In this document: positions 40,797-49,490 of the stretch, one piece after another | Numbering within the stretch: position 1 is the first letter of the stretch | Layout of the letters: every line of letters starts with the position of its first letter | Source of the DNA: an uncultured Christensenella sp. | GTDB taxonomy: Bacteria; Bacillota; Clostridia; Christensenellales; Borkfalkiaceae | Assembly (NCBI GenBank): GCA_910577375.1 | Contig: CAJTLT010000002.1 | Location: 186,001 to 250,000, forward strand | DNA: 64,000 bases | Reading direction: 5' to 3' | Notes under the pieces: model-generated | Told to the model about the DNA's origin: nothing | Databases searched by the model: none | The model's input: the letters and a program-made list of their open reading frames with translations, nothing else | Program-made: the position numbers and the translations under genes

Positions 40797-40970
40797 TTAA
40801 ACCTGCTCAACCTTTACAAGGTGCGCAACCTTTTTGATTTGTCCCATATTGGCGGGCGTTTCCTCAAAGGTTTTGGACTGACGTATTTTTTTAAGTCCGA
40901 GCGCGGCAACGGTTGCCTTTACAGATGCAATCTGGCCGTTGGTGCTCTTTATTAAAGTTACTTTTACCAT
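40797..40970 (-). CDS. rpmD: Large ribosomal subunit protein uL30
   Basis: 57 residues: MVKVTLIKSTNGQIASVKAT, then VAALGLKKIRQSKTFEETPANMGQIKKVAHLVKVEQV. Standard length and position between rpsE and rplO. The start is the ATG on the minus strand at 40970-40968; the GGAGG of its ribosome site lies between 40971 and the rpsE stop. Confidence 0.95.
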   Translation of the reverse strand: MVKVTLIKSTNGQIASVKATVAALGLKKIRQSKTFEETPANMGQIKKVAHLVKVEQV

Positions 40971-40984
40971 TTTTCTGCCTCCGG

Positions 40985-41518
40985 TTACGCTTTAAGCTCG
41001 CTTACGTCTTTACCGCGCGCAGCCGCGATTTCTTCGGGCGACTTCAAATCGAAAAGCCCGCAAACGGCAGCCTTAACGCAGTTTATGGGGTTGGAAGTGC
41101 CGTGGGATTTCGTTCTTACGTCTTTAACTCCCGCAGCTTCCATTACGGCACGGACGGGACCGCCCGCGATAACGCCGGTACCTTCCGCGGCGGGCATCAT
41201 AAGAACGGAACCTCTTCCGAACACGCCCAGAACGCCGTGGGGAATCGACGTGCCCTGCAATGCTACTTTGCGCATATTCTTTTTAGCCTGTGCGTTGGCT
41301 TTTTCGATTGCCTCGGGAACTTCTTTGGATTTGCCCATACCGTATCCGACCGAACCTTTGCCGTCACCCACTACTACGAGCGCCGCAAAACGCATATTGC
41401 GTCCGCCTTTAACGGTTTTTGATACTCTGTTGACCTGAATGAGCTTTTTGATTAAGCCGTCGTCTTCCTGTCTTCTCCTGTTATCTCTTCTTGCGGGTCT
41501 TTCTTTCCTTTCTTCCAT
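40985..41518 (-). CDS. rpsE: Small ribosomal subunit protein uS5
   Basis: 177 residues from the ATG at 41518 (AAGGAG upstream; the longer frame overlaps rplR). An Arg-rich N-terminus (MEERKERPARRDNRRRQ) is followed by the S5 core LIQVNRVSKTVKGGRNMRFAALVVVGDGKGSVGYGMGKSKEVP and KSHGTSNPINCVKA. Helicase/proofreading site of the 30S. Confidence 0.96.
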   Translation of the reverse strand: MEERKERPARRDNRRRQEDDGLIKKLIQVNRVSKTVKGGRNMRFAALVVVGDGKGSVGYGMGKSKEVPEAIEKANAQAKKNMRKVALQGTSIPHGVLGVFGRGSVLMMPAAEGTGVIAGGPVRAVMEAAGVKDVRTKSHGTSNPINCVKAAVCGLFDLKSPEEIAAARGKDVSELKA

Positions 41519-41528
41519 AATACGCTCC

Positions 41529-41897
41529 TTAGAAATCGAGTCCGGCTTCCCTTGCGCCGTCTGCCACTGCCTGCACGCGTCCCGTGTAGATATAGCCGCC
41601 TCTGTCAAAAACAACGCTCTCAATTTTAAGAGCCTTTGCTTTTTCCGCAACAGCCTTGCCTACTTCCTTAGCCGCGTCGGTTTTATTCATCTTCGCGATT
41701 TTCGCCTTGACTTCCTTTTCCATAGTGGAAGCCGAGCAAAGGGTTACGCCCTTTGTATCGTCGATAATCTGTGCATAGATGTGGTTTAAACTGCGGTAAA
41801 CGCTCAAACGGGGAGTTTCCGAAGTGCCCTTAATCTTTTTGCGCACTCTCGCGTGACGTCTTAAACGTTCCTCATTTTTGTCGATTTTATTAATCAT
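41529..41897 (-). CDS. rplR: Large ribosomal subunit protein uL18
   Basis: 122 residues from the ATG at 41897 (AAGGAG upstream). RRHARVRKKIKGTSETPRLSVYRSLNHIYAQIIDD and VVFDRGGYIYTGRVQAVADGAREAGLDF are diagnostic of this 5S rRNA-binding protein. Confidence 0.96.
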   Translation of the reverse strand: MINKIDKNEERLRRHARVRKKIKGTSETPRLSVYRSLNHIYAQIIDDTKGVTLCSASTMEKEVKAKIAKMNKTDAAKEVGKAVAEKAKALKIESVVFDRGGYIYTGRVQAVADGAREAGLDF

Positions 41898-41964
41898 AAT
41901 TTCTCCTTCGAGCAAGCGCGCACGGTATGCGCACTCCCCCTTTCACGCCGCAAGGCGCGCGGGA

Positions 41965-42513
41965 TTACTTCTTGCCCTTACCTCCCGTCTTGCCTTCCTT
42001 GCGTTCAATTACTTCGTCTTTATAAGCGATGCCGTAACCGTGGTAAGGTTCGGGGATTCTTATGGTGCGGATATCCGCCGCCGTTTGTCCCACAAGCGCC
42101 TTGTCAATACCGGAAACGGTAATTTCGTTAGCGCTGGGGCATTCAAGCTTAACGCCTGCGGGCTCTGCAAATTCAACGGGGTGGGAAAAGCCTACGTTCA
42201 AAACAAGCTTGTTGCCCTGTTTTGCAACCTTCCAGCCTACGCCGTTAACCTTTAAAGCCTTTGTGTATCCTTCGGAAACGCCGACAACCATGTTGTGCAA
42301 AAGCGCGCGGTAAAGTCCGTGTTTCGCGTTTGTGCCTACTGCGTCCGAAGTTTTTTCAACGACTGCTTCCGCGCCGTTAACTTTAATATCGATATCGCCC
42401 ACTACGTTCTGCGTAAGCGTGCCCTTGCTTCCTTTAACGGTTAAAAGTCCGTTAGAGAAAGTAACGGTTACGCCCGCGGGAAGGGCTACGGGTAATTTAC
42501 CTATTCTTGACAT
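41965..42513 (-). CDS. rplF: Large ribosomal subunit protein uL6
   Basis: 182 residues; MSRIGKLPVALPAGVTVTF, the duplicated L6 fold and the C-terminal RIPEPYHGYGIAYKDEVIERKEGKTGGK. 50S protein near the sarcin-ricin loop. Confidence 0.97.
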   Translation of the reverse strand: MSRIGKLPVALPAGVTVTFSNGLLTVKGSKGTLTQNVVGDIDIKVNGAEAVVEKTSDAVGTNAKHGLYRALLHNMVVGVSEGYTKALKVNGVGWKVAKQGNKLVLNVGFSHPVEFAEPAGVKLECPSANEITVSGIDKALVGQTAADIRTIRIPEPYHGYGIAYKDEVIERKEGKTGGKGKK

Positions 42514-42527
42514 ATCAAATTACCTCC

Positions 42528-42920
42528 TTACCAGATATAGCAGAGCACTTCGCCGCCTACGTTCTGCGACTTAGCCTGCCTGTCTGTGAGTATTCCCTTG
42601 TTGGTGGAAAGAATGGCGATGCCGAGTCCGTCCATTACCTTAGGCATGGTTTCAACGTCCGAATATACACGGAGTCCGGGGCGGGAAACCCTTTTAAGGC
42701 TGTTGATAACGGGCTTTTTCTTTCCTACGTATTTAAGGGTCAACAAAAGTTTGCCGTTATAGCCGTCTTCCTGAAGTTCTACTCCGGAAATATATCCCTC
42801 GTTAAGAAGAATATCGGCTATTGCTTTTTTCATATTTGATGCGGGAACCTCTACGGTTTCCTTATTTGCTCTGAGTGCATTTCTGATGCGGGTGAGCATA
42901 TCTGCGATAGGGTCTGTCAT
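42528..42920 (-). CDS. rpsH: Small ribosomal subunit protein uS8
   Basis: 130 residues; MTDPIADMLTRIRNALRANKETVEVPASNMK, and the C-terminal GIAILSTNKGILTDRQAKSQNVGGEVLCYIW. In some bacteria S8 represses the spc operon. Confidence 0.97.
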   Translation of the reverse strand: MTDPIADMLTRIRNALRANKETVEVPASNMKKAIADILLNEGYISGVELQEDGYNGKLLLTLKYVGKKKPVINSLKRVSRPGLRVYSDVETMPKVMDGLGIAILSTNKGILTDRQAKSQNVGGEVLCYIW

Positions 42921-42936
42921 TTCTTCTCTCCTCCTC

Positions 42937-43122
42937 TTACCAGCTCGATTTCTTCACGCCGGGAATCTGTCCCTTATAAGCGAGGTTTCTGAAGCATATA
43001 CGGCATACTCCGTATTTGCGCAAAACCGCGTGGGGTCTGCCGCAAATGGAGCATCTTGTATAAGCTCTGGTAGAGTATTTAGCAGGTTTCTGCTGTTTGT
43101 TTATCATTGCTTTCTTTGCCAT
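42937..43122 (-). CDS. rpsN: Small ribosomal subunit protein uS14, short Zn-binding form
   Basis: 61 residues: the zinc form (rpsZ type) with two Cys pairs, CSICGRPH and CRICFR, and the C-terminal GQIPGVKKSSW. Only this form is present in the operon. Confidence 0.96.
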   Translation of the reverse strand: MAKKAMINKQQKPAKYSTRAYTRCSICGRPHAVLRKYGVCRICFRNLAYKGQIPGVKKSSW

Positions 43123-43132
43123 GTCTTACTCC

Positions 43133-43711
43133 TTACTTCTTGAAGGGCATTCCAAGCGCCCTTAAAAGCTCTCTCGCTTCTTCGTCGGTTTTTGCAGTGG
43201 TTACAAAGCAGATATCCATACCCCTGATTTTCTCAACCTGATCGTATTGAATTTCGGGGAAGATAAGCTGTTCTTTGATACCCATGCAATAGTTGCCCTT
43301 TCCGTCGAAACTGTCGCGGGGAACGCCGCGGAAGTCGCGCACTCTGGGAAGAGCTATGGAGATGAATTTATCATAGAAGTCGTACATCATTTTGCCGCGG
43401 AGGGTAACCTTCAAACCGATGGGCATTCCTTCGCGCACTTTGAAGTTAGCAACCGACTTTTTAGCCTTGCAGACTACGGGCTGCTGACCGGATATGGTCT
43501 TCATTTCGTTTTGTGCAATCTGAATGGACTTAGCGTTGTCTTTTATGTCGCCGAGCCCCGAACTCAAAATGATTTTTACGAGTTTGGGAACCTGCATAGG
43601 GTTTTTGTAACCGAATTTTTCGGTAAGGGCGGGAACAACTTCCTTGTCGTACGCTTCCTGAACTCTGGATTTATAAACTTTTTCCTGCTTCGTGGTTTTC
43701 TTCGTAGCCAT
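43133..43711 (-). CDS. rplE: Large ribosomal subunit protein uL5
   Basis: 192 residues. YDKEVVPALTEKFGYKNPMQVPKLVKIILSSGLGD and DFRGVPRDSFDGKGNYCMGIKEQLIFPEI are diagnostic; the N-terminus has ~12 extra Lys/Thr residues. Binds 5S rRNA. GGAGGG precedes the ATG. Confidence 0.96.
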   Translation of the reverse strand: MATKKTTKQEKVYKSRVQEAYDKEVVPALTEKFGYKNPMQVPKLVKIILSSGLGDIKDNAKSIQIAQNEMKTISGQQPVVCKAKKSVANFKVREGMPIGLKVTLRGKMMYDFYDKFISIALPRVRDFRGVPRDSFDGKGNYCMGIKEQLIFPEIQYDQVEKIRGMDICFVTTAKTDEEARELLRALGMPFKK

Positions 43712-43722
43712 AGTCGCCCTCC

Positions 43723-44151
43723 TTATTCAGCCTTGTCTTCGGTTGCGGTTTCAGCCGCGGTCTCGGCTTTCTTCGCGCGCTTTCTTTCGCGCTTTTTAGG
43801 CGCTTCTTTAACCGCCTTTTTAGCCGCCTTGCCCGAGTATGCGCTATCGAGAGTAGCGTTGCACTTGGGGCAAACCCTTGTGTTCTTTCCGTCGATAAGC
43901 GCGTGTTTAACTCTTATCGCCTTTCCGCAAGCCGCGCAGATTACCATTACGTTCGATACGTCTATGGGCGCTTCGATTTCCGCTATTTTGGAAACTTCAT
44001 TCGCCTTTCTCGCTTTCTGCGCTTTCTTGTGAATGTTTACGCCTTCAACAGTTACCGTTCCGTTTTTCGGGGAAGTAGCTATTACTTTACCCGTCTTTTT
44101 CGCGTATTTACCGGAGATAACTAATACATTGTCATTTAATTTTACGTTCAT
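43723..44151 (-). CDS. rplX: Large ribosomal subunit protein uL24 with extended basic/acidic tail
   Basis: 142 residues against ~105 usual. KOW motif at the N-terminus (KLNDNVLVISGKYAKKTGKV). A Cys-Cys ribbon (CAACGKAIRVKHALIDGKNTRVCPKC) is also found in other bacterial L24. The last ~35 residues are an Ala/Lys/Arg/Glu-rich extension (KKRERKRAKKAETAAETATED) not found in most homologues. Confidence 0.95.
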   Translation of the reverse strand: MNVKLNDNVLVISGKYAKKTGKVIATSPKNGTVTVEGVNIHKKAQKARKANEVSKIAEIEAPIDVSNVMVICAACGKAIRVKHALIDGKNTRVCPKCNATLDSAYSGKAAKKAVKEAPKKRERKRAKKAETAAETATEDKAE

Positions 44152-44167
44152 AGCCTTTCTCCTTTAA

Positions 44168-44536
44168 TTAAAGCACTTCGGGCGCGAGGGATATAATCTT
44201 CATATAGTTCTTTTCACGAAGCTCCCTTGCAATCGGTCCGAAGATACGCGTTCCGCGCGGTTCTTTGTTGGTGTTTATTATTACTGCGGCGTTGTCGTCG
44301 AAACGGATATACGTTCCGTCGTCGCGTCTGATGCCTTTTCTTGTGCGCACGATAACGGCTTTTACTACTTCGCCCTTCTTTACCGCGCCGCCGGGTGCCG
44401 CCGTTTTAACGGAACATACGATTACGTCGCCGATATTGGCAAACTTTCTGAACGAACCGCCGAGCACCTTGATGCACATAAGCTCTTTTGCGCCGCTGTT
44501 GTCTGCGGCTTTGAGCCTTGTCTGAGGTTGTATCAT
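44168..44536 (-). CDS. rplN: Large ribosomal subunit protein uL14
   Basis: 122 residues; MIQPQTRLKAADNSGAKELMCIKVLGG and FGPIARELREKNYMKIISLAPEVL are diagnostic. The 161-nt gap before it (44537-44697) is unusual for this operon and contains possible RNA structure. Confidence 0.97.
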   Translation of the reverse strand: MIQPQTRLKAADNSGAKELMCIKVLGGSFRKFANIGDVIVCSVKTAAPGGAVKKGEVVKAVIVRTRKGIRRDDGTYIRFDDNAAVIINTNKEPRGTRIFGPIARELREKNYMKIISLAPEVL

Positions 44537-44697
44537 ATAATATCTCTCCTATTATGATTACTTACAACTGTTGCATTGTTCTGCAACCTTACAGAGGATT
44601 GTCCCCCGCACACATAAGCAAGGTTGAGCGCCCTGCTCTCCTTTGAACGGCAGAAACAATCTTGAAGCTATTTTACAAAATATTTCTCTTTTTAAAA
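44537..44697 (-). promoter_or_regulatory. Structured leader-like gap between rpsQ and rplN
   Basis: Neighbouring genes in this operon are mostly separated by 10-15 nt, yet here 161 nt are non-coding. In the RNA (minus strand) CAACCTT can pair with a downstream AAGGTTG, and part of the same AAGGTTGCA can instead pair with TGCAAC, so the two hairpins exclude each other. An AGGAGAG ribosome site for rplN follows directly. No promoter is evident inside. The function is inferred only. Confidence 0.4.
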
Positions 44698-44955
44698 TTA
44701 CTTTGCTTTTTCTATTATTTCAGCCACGCGCCAGTTCTTGTCTTTGGAAAGCTTGCGCGTTTCCACGATGCGAACCTTATCTCCCTCGCCGCACTCGTTG
44801 TTTTCGTCGTGCGCCTTGAAGCGTGTGGTTTTGGTAATGGTCTTTTTATAAAGGGGGTGTTTGCTCTTTTCCACAACGGCAACAACCACAGTCTTATCCA
44901 TTTTGTCGGATACTACAAGACCTACTCTTTCTTTTCTGAGCGTTGTTCTTTCCAT
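44698..44955 (-). CDS. rpsQ: Small ribosomal subunit protein uS17
   Basis: 85 residues; ERTTLRKERVGLVVSDKMDKTVVVAVVEKSKHPLYKKTITKTTRFKAHDENN with EGDKVRIVETRKLSKDKNWRVAEI. OB-fold 16S-binding protein. Confidence 0.97.
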   Translation of the reverse strand: MERTTLRKERVGLVVSDKMDKTVVVAVVEKSKHPLYKKTITKTTRFKAHDENNECGEGDKVRIVETRKLSKDKNWRVAEIIEKAK

Positions 44956-44966
44956 TTCTGTCTCCT

Positions 44967-45161
44967 TTACGCTTTCAACTGCCTTGCGCGGATTACGGTG
45001 TTTACTCTTGCGATGTCCTTTTTAACAAGGTTTATCGCAAGGGGATTTTCAAGCTGACCGCTGGCGTGGCGGAAACGCAGATTAAACAATTCGCTTTTAA
45101 GCTCTTTGAGCTTGTTTTCAAGCTCTTCGTCGCTCAAATTTATAATTTCCTTAGCCTTCAT
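44967..45161 (-). CDS. rpmC: Large ribosomal subunit protein uL29
   Basis: 64 residues from the ATG at 45161 (a GTG three codons earlier is possible). MKAKEIINLSDEELENKLKELKSELFNLRFRHASGQLENP. Overlaps the rplP stop by 11 nt, indicating coupling. Confidence 0.95.
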   Translation of the reverse strand: MKAKEIINLSDEELENKLKELKSELFNLRFRHASGQLENPLAINLVKKDIARVNTVIRARQLKA

Positions 45162-45597
45162 TAGCTTCACCGCCTTCTTCGACTGCTTCGACTTCTTTCT
45201 TTACAAACTTGCACTTAACGGGCAGTTTGTGGCTTGCAAGGCGCATTGCCTCGCGTGCGATATCTTCGCTCACGCCCGACATTTCAAACATAACTCTGCC
45301 GGGTTTTACGATTGCAACCCAGTATTCTACCGAACCTTTACCGGAACCCATACGGGATTCTGCGGGGTGCTTCGTAATGGGCTTGTGGGGGAATATGTCT
45401 ATCCATACTTTACCACCCCTCTTTATAAATCTCGTCATAGCGATACGCGCCGCCTCTATCTGGTTGGAAGTGATTCTCGCACCCTCCAAAGATACAAGCC
45501 CGTATTCGCCGTAAGCGATTTTATTGCCCTTTTGAGCTTTGCCGTGGATTTTTCCGCGGTGCTGCATTCTTCTTTTAACTCTCTTGGGAATTAACAT
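45151..45597 (-). CDS. rplP: Large ribosomal subunit protein uL16
   Basis: 148 residues; MLIPKRVKRRMQHRGKIHGKAQKGN and RMGSGKGSVEYWVAIVKPGRVMFEM are diagnostic; near the A-site tRNA in 50S. Confidence 0.97.
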   Translation of the reverse strand: MLIPKRVKRRMQHRGKIHGKAQKGNKIAYGEYGLVSLEGARITSNQIEAARIAMTRFIKRGGKVWIDIFPHKPITKHPAESRMGSGKGSVEYWVAIVKPGRVMFEMSGVSEDIAREAMRLASHKLPVKCKFVKKEVEAVEEGGEANEG

Positions 45598-45598
45598 A

Positions 45599-46270
45599 TT
45601 ACTCTTCGCCTCCCTCTGAAATTATAAGGCGCTTAGCGGCGTCGAGAACTTCTCCCTTGTAAATCCAGCACTTTACGCCGAGCACGCCGAATGTGGTGTG
45701 CGCTTCCGCAAAGCCGTAATCTATATCTGCGCGGATTGTCTGAAGAGGTATCGAACCGTCGTGATAGCTTTCCGTTCCTGCGATTTCGCGTCCGTCCAAA
45801 CGTCCGCTTACGGTGATTTTAACACCCTTTACGCCCGCTTTCGCAACTTTTGCGATTTGCTGTTTAACAGCTCTTCTGTACGAAACGCGCTTTTCAAGCT
45901 GGGAAGCAACCGCTTCCGCAACAAGCTGGGCGTCGCAATCGATTTTATCAACTTTTTTAACGTTGATAACGATTATTTTGCCTTTCGTGAGCTTGGACAA
46001 GTCTTTTTTGATAACTTCTATTTCAGCGCCCGCTTTGCCGATAAGCACGCCGGGGCGGCCCGTATAGATGCCGATTTCAATCTTGTTTGCAGCTCTTATA
46101 ATTGTGATTTTGCTGATTGCCGCGTCGTAGTACTTCTTTTTAAGGAAAGTACGGATTTCGCTGTCCTCTTTGATATAAGCCGCAAAATTCTTTTTGTCGG
46201 CATACCATTGAGTATCCCAGGCGGAAATTACGCCGACTCTTAAACCGTGAGGATTAACTTTCTGTCCCAT
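45599..46270 (-). CDS. rpsC: Small ribosomal subunit protein uS3
   Basis: 223 residues; MGQKVNPHGLRVGVISAWDTQWYADKKNF, a KH domain with PGVLIGKAGAEIEVIKKDL and the C-terminal GVLGVKCWIYKGEVL. It ends 1 nt before rplP starts. Confidence 0.97.
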   Translation of the reverse strand: MGQKVNPHGLRVGVISAWDTQWYADKKNFAAYIKEDSEIRTFLKKKYYDAAISKITIIRAANKIEIGIYTGRPGVLIGKAGAEIEVIKKDLSKLTKGKIIVINVKKVDKIDCDAQLVAEAVASQLEKRVSYRRAVKQQIAKVAKAGVKGVKITVSGRLDGREIAGTESYHDGSIPLQTIRADIDYGFAEAHTTFGVLGVKCWIYKGEVLDAAKRLIISEGGEE

Positions 46271-46280
46271 AACTCTCTCC

Positions 46281-46670
46281 TTAAACCTTCTTCGCGTCGA
46301 GTATCACCGTTACGTGGCTCGTTCTCTTCAAAATCGCGTGTCCGCGACCCTTTGAAACGGGTTGCATTCTCTTCAGGTGGGGTCCGCCGTTTGCGAACGC
46401 TTCCGCGACTATGAGGTCGCTTCTGTCCATACCCTGATTGTGTTCCGCGTTTGCCGCAGCCGAAAGAAGAACTTTTTTAACTTCTTCGCTGCCGCCCTTG
46501 TTGCAGTATGTGAGTATTCCCGCAGCCTCTTCAACGGATTTGCCGCGGATAAGCGCAAGCACCGTTCTGATTTTATAGGGGGAAATTCTCAGATATTTAG
46601 CCGTTGCGTAGGGGCGACGGTCTTTGTTGGCTTCGATTCTTTCTTTTTTTAAGTTCATATTCTTTGCCAT
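46281..46670 (-). CDS. rplV: Large ribosomal subunit protein uL22
   Basis: 129 residues; AKYLRISPYKIRTVLALIRGKSVEEAAGIL and LKRMQPVSKGRGHAILKRTSHVTVIL are diagnostic. Its long hairpin lines the peptide exit tunnel. Confidence 0.97.
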   Translation of the reverse strand: MAKNMNLKKERIEANKDRRPYATAKYLRISPYKIRTVLALIRGKSVEEAAGILTYCNKGGSEEVKKVLLSAAANAEHNQGMDRSDLIVAEAFANGGPHLKRMQPVSKGRGHAILKRTSHVTVILDAKKV

Positions 46671-46681
46671 AATGTCACTCC

Positions 46682-46954
46682 TTACTTCTTGGCGGTCTTA
46701 GCCGCGTGCCCTTTGAACGTTCTCGTAGGAGCGAATTCGCCGAGCTTGCAGCCTACCATATCTTCGGTTACGTATACGGGAACGTGTTTTCTTCCGTCGT
46801 AAACGGCAATCGTATGTCCGACCATCTGGGGGAATATCGTCGTCGCGCGCGACCATGTTTTAACGACCTTTTTCTCGCCTGCTTCGTTCATGGCAAGTAT
46901 TCTCGACATAAGCCTTTCTTCGGCGTAAGGTCCTTTCTTAATGCTTCTTGACAT
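46682..46954 (-). CDS. rpsS: Small ribosomal subunit protein uS19
   Basis: 90 residues; MSRSIKKGPYAEERL and TWSRATTIFPQMVGHTIAVYDGRKHVPVYVTEDMVG are diagnostic. Confidence 0.97.
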   Translation of the reverse strand: MSRSIKKGPYAEERLMSRILAMNEAGEKKVVKTWSRATTIFPQMVGHTIAVYDGRKHVPVYVTEDMVGCKLGEFAPTRTFKGHAAKTAKK

Positions 46955-46967
46955 TGTCTATTCCTCC

Positions 46968-47795
46968 TTAATTGATTCTCTTTAATATAAATTTGGAAGT
47001 GGGGTTCTTCTTCTTTCTCGTCTTATAGCCGAGAGCAGGTTTGCCCCAAGGCGTCATAGGTCCTGCGTGTCCTACAGGGCTCTTGCCTTCGCCGCCGCCG
47101 TGAGGGTGGTCGTTCGGGTTCATAACCGAACCGCGGACGGTAGGACGTATGCCGAGGTGGCGCGTCTTACCCGCTTTACCCACGCGGATAATTTCATGTT
47201 CGAGGTTTCCGACCTGACCTATCGTCGCCTTGCACTTCAAGGAAACGAGGCGCATTTCACCGGAAGGCATCTTAATGGTTGCATAAGCGCCCTCTTTAGC
47301 CATTATCTGGGCGGAAATTCCTGCCGAACGCGCAATCTGCGCACCCCTGCCGGGTTTAAGTTCGATTGCGTGCACAACCGTACCTACGGGGATATCCGCA
47401 AGGCACAGGCAGTTGCCGGACTTGATGTCCGCGCCGCTTCCCGATACAACCTTGTCGCCCACCGTAAGACCTACGGGAGCAAGTATATATCTCTTTTCGC
47501 CGTCGGCGTATGCAAGCAAAGCGATGTGCGCCGAACGGTTGGGATCGTACTGAATCGACTTAACCGTTGCGGGGATACCGTCTTTATTGCGCTTGAAATC
47601 TATTATTCTGTATTTGATTCTGTTGCCGCCGCCGATGTGACGAACGGAAATTTTACCCTGATTGTTTCTGCCGCCCGATTTGCGCTTATCGTGCAAAAGG
47701 CTTCTTTCGGGCTTATCGCCGGAAAGCTCCGCATACGCGTTTACCGTCATAAAACGGCGCGCGGGGGAGGTAGGTTTATATCTCTTGATAGCCAT
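46968..47795 (-). CDS. rplB: Large ribosomal subunit protein uL2
   Basis: 275 residues; MAIKRYKPTSPARRFMTVNAYAEL and the C-terminal RGSVMNPNDHPHGGGEGKSPVGHAGPMTPWGKPALGYKTR near the peptidyl-transferase centre. Confidence 0.97.
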   Translation of the reverse strand: MAIKRYKPTSPARRFMTVNAYAELSGDKPERSLLHDKRKSGGRNNQGKISVRHIGGGNRIKYRIIDFKRNKDGIPATVKSIQYDPNRSAHIALLAYADGEKRYILAPVGLTVGDKVVSGSGADIKSGNCLCLADIPVGTVVHAIELKPGRGAQIARSAGISAQIMAKEGAYATIKMPSGEMRLVSLKCKATIGQVGNLEHEIIRVGKAGKTRHLGIRPTVRGSVMNPNDHPHGGGEGKSPVGHAGPMTPWGKPALGYKTRKKKNPTSKFILKRIN

Positions 47796-47806
47796 TTGTA
47801 TCCTCC

Positions 47807-48097
47807 TTACGATAACGAGTTGAAGTACTCAATCGCCTTGGAGTCAGCCGTAAGCTGGACGATTGCTTTCTTGTAGTCGGGGGTGTAGCCTTCGCTTCTT
47901 CCCATTCTCTTTTTCTTGCCTTTGCAGTTAACGGTGTTAACGCTTTCTACTTTTACTTCGAAAAGCTTTTCAACAGCCGCTTTAATCTGTGTTTTGTTCG
48001 CGGACTTTTTAACTATGAACGTATATTTCTTGTCCGCTATACCGTCGTAGCCCTTTTCCGTGAGGAGAGGTTTCAAAATTATATCTTCGGCAAACAT
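47807..48097 (-). CDS. rplW: Large ribosomal subunit protein uL23
   Basis: 96 residues; ILKPLLTEKGYDGIADKKYTFIVKKSANKTQIKAAVEKLFEVKVESVNTVNCKGKKKR. Docking site for trigger factor and SRP. Start overlaps the rplD stop by one base. Confidence 0.96.
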   Translation of the reverse strand: MFAEDIILKPLLTEKGYDGIADKKYTFIVKKSANKTQIKAAVEKLFEVKVESVNTVNCKGKKKRMGRSEGYTPDYKKAIVQLTADSKAIEYFNSLS

Positions 48098-48723
48098 TAT
48101 TCTCCGTAGACCTCCTCTATTTTCTTAACCGCGGCTTTTGTCAGAACGACTTTCGCGTTGGCGACCACTTCGTATGTGGAAATCTGAGCCACGGGCAAAG
48201 TGGAAAGTTTTTGAATGTTTCTTGCGGCAAGGATAACCTTTTCATCGTTGTTGTCCATAACGATAACCGCGGATTTATCAAGCTTCAATGCGTTCTGGAA
48301 AGCAACCATTTCTTTGGTTTTGCCCTCTTTTACTTCAAGCTTGTCAACCACTACGATTTCGCCGTCGGCAACCTTTTTGGAAAGAGCGGACAAAAGCGCC
48401 GCAATCTTTGCCTTCTTGTTCATATCTTTGGAGAAGTCGCGGCTCTTAGGTGCGAATACAACGCCGCCCTTAATCCACTGAGGAGCCCTTATAGAGCCCT
48501 GACGCGCATTACCCGTGCCTTTCTGTCTCCAAGGCTTTCTTCCGCCGCCGCGCACTTCCGTACGGGTGAGGGTTGATTTCGTGCCCTGTCTTTCGTTGGA
48601 AAGGCGGGTTACAACAGCCTGATGAATGAGGGGTTCGTTGTATTCAACGCCGAACACCTTATCGCTGAGTTTCATTGTTCCGGCTTCCGTGCCGTCCATT
48701 TTATACACTTTAATACTAGGCAT
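48097..48723 (-). CDS. rplD: Large ribosomal subunit protein uL4
   Basis: 208 residues; KSTLTRTEVRGGGRKPWRQKGTGNARQGSIRAPQWIKGG is the extended loop of L4. In E. coli L4 also causes attenuation in the S10 leader, relevant to the hairpin at 49866-49890. Confidence 0.97.
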   Translation of the reverse strand: MPSIKVYKMDGTEAGTMKLSDKVFGVEYNEPLIHQAVVTRLSNERQGTKSTLTRTEVRGGGRKPWRQKGTGNARQGSIRAPQWIKGGVVFAPKSRDFSKDMNKKAKIAALLSALSKKVADGEIVVVDKLEVKEGKTKEMVAFQNALKLDKSAVIVMDNNDEKVILAARNIQKLSTLPVAQISTYEVVANAKVVLTKAAVKKIEEVYGE

Positions 48724-48737
48724 ACTTTCGTACCTCC

Positions 48738-49367
48738 TTATTTCACGGTGTCGTTAATGGTAACGACGCTGCCGTTGGGTCCGGGGACCGACCCCTTTAT
48801 CAGTAAACAGTTTCTCTCTGCGTCCACTCTTACTATTTCAAGATTCTGCACGGTTACGTTTTCAACACCGTACTGACCTGCGAGACGCTTGTTCTTGAAC
48901 ACGCGCGAAGGCGAGCTGTTCGCACCCATAGAACCGGGTTCTCTGTGCACGGGGCCTACGCCGTGGGTTTCTTTAAGTCTGTGCTGGTTCCAGCGTTTGA
49001 TAACGCCGCTGTAGCCGTGACCTTTGGATACGCCGTGAACGTCTACCTTGTCCCCCGCCGCGAACACGTCTACTTTGATTTCGTTGCCGACTTCGTAATT
49101 AGCCGTGTTGTCAAGACGGAATTCTTTCAAAACTTTGCAAGGTTTTACGTTTGCTTTTTTGAACTGTCCGAGTTCAGGCTTTGTCAAAGCCTTTTCCTTT
49201 GCCTCGTCAAAACCTATTTTCAAAGCGGCATAGCCGTCCTTTTCAACGGTTTTGATTTGCACTACGGGGCAGGGACCCGCTTCGATTACGGTTACGGGGA
49301 TAACCTTGCCCTCCGCCGTAAATATCTGCGTCATTCCCGCTTTACGGCCGATGATTGCTTTATTCAT
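48738..49367 (-). CDS. rplC: Large ribosomal subunit protein uL3
   Basis: 209 residues; NKAIIGRKAGMTQIFTAEGKVIPVTVIEAGPC and GVSKGHGYSGVIKRWNQHRLKETHGVGPVHREPGSMG are diagnostic. A 123-nt non-coding gap precedes it (49368-49490) and holds GGAGGAAC as ribosome site plus a GC-rich stretch of unclear role. Confidence 0.97.
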   Translation of the reverse strand: MNKAIIGRKAGMTQIFTAEGKVIPVTVIEAGPCPVVQIKTVEKDGYAALKIGFDEAKEKALTKPELGQFKKANVKPCKVLKEFRLDNTANYEVGNEIKVDVFAAGDKVDVHGVSKGHGYSGVIKRWNQHRLKETHGVGPVHREPGSMGANSSPSRVFKNKRLAGQYGVENVTVQNLEIVRVDAERNCLLIKGSVPGPNGSVVTINDTVK

Positions 49368-49490
49368 TGATAAAGTTCCTCCGATAAATTTTTTATTTTC
49401 AGATACCGCGCTCCGCCGTCCCGCCGTTACCGTCGTCTGCCTTGCGTAGAGTATCTATATTGACTTATATAATAATATGGTATAAAGCGA

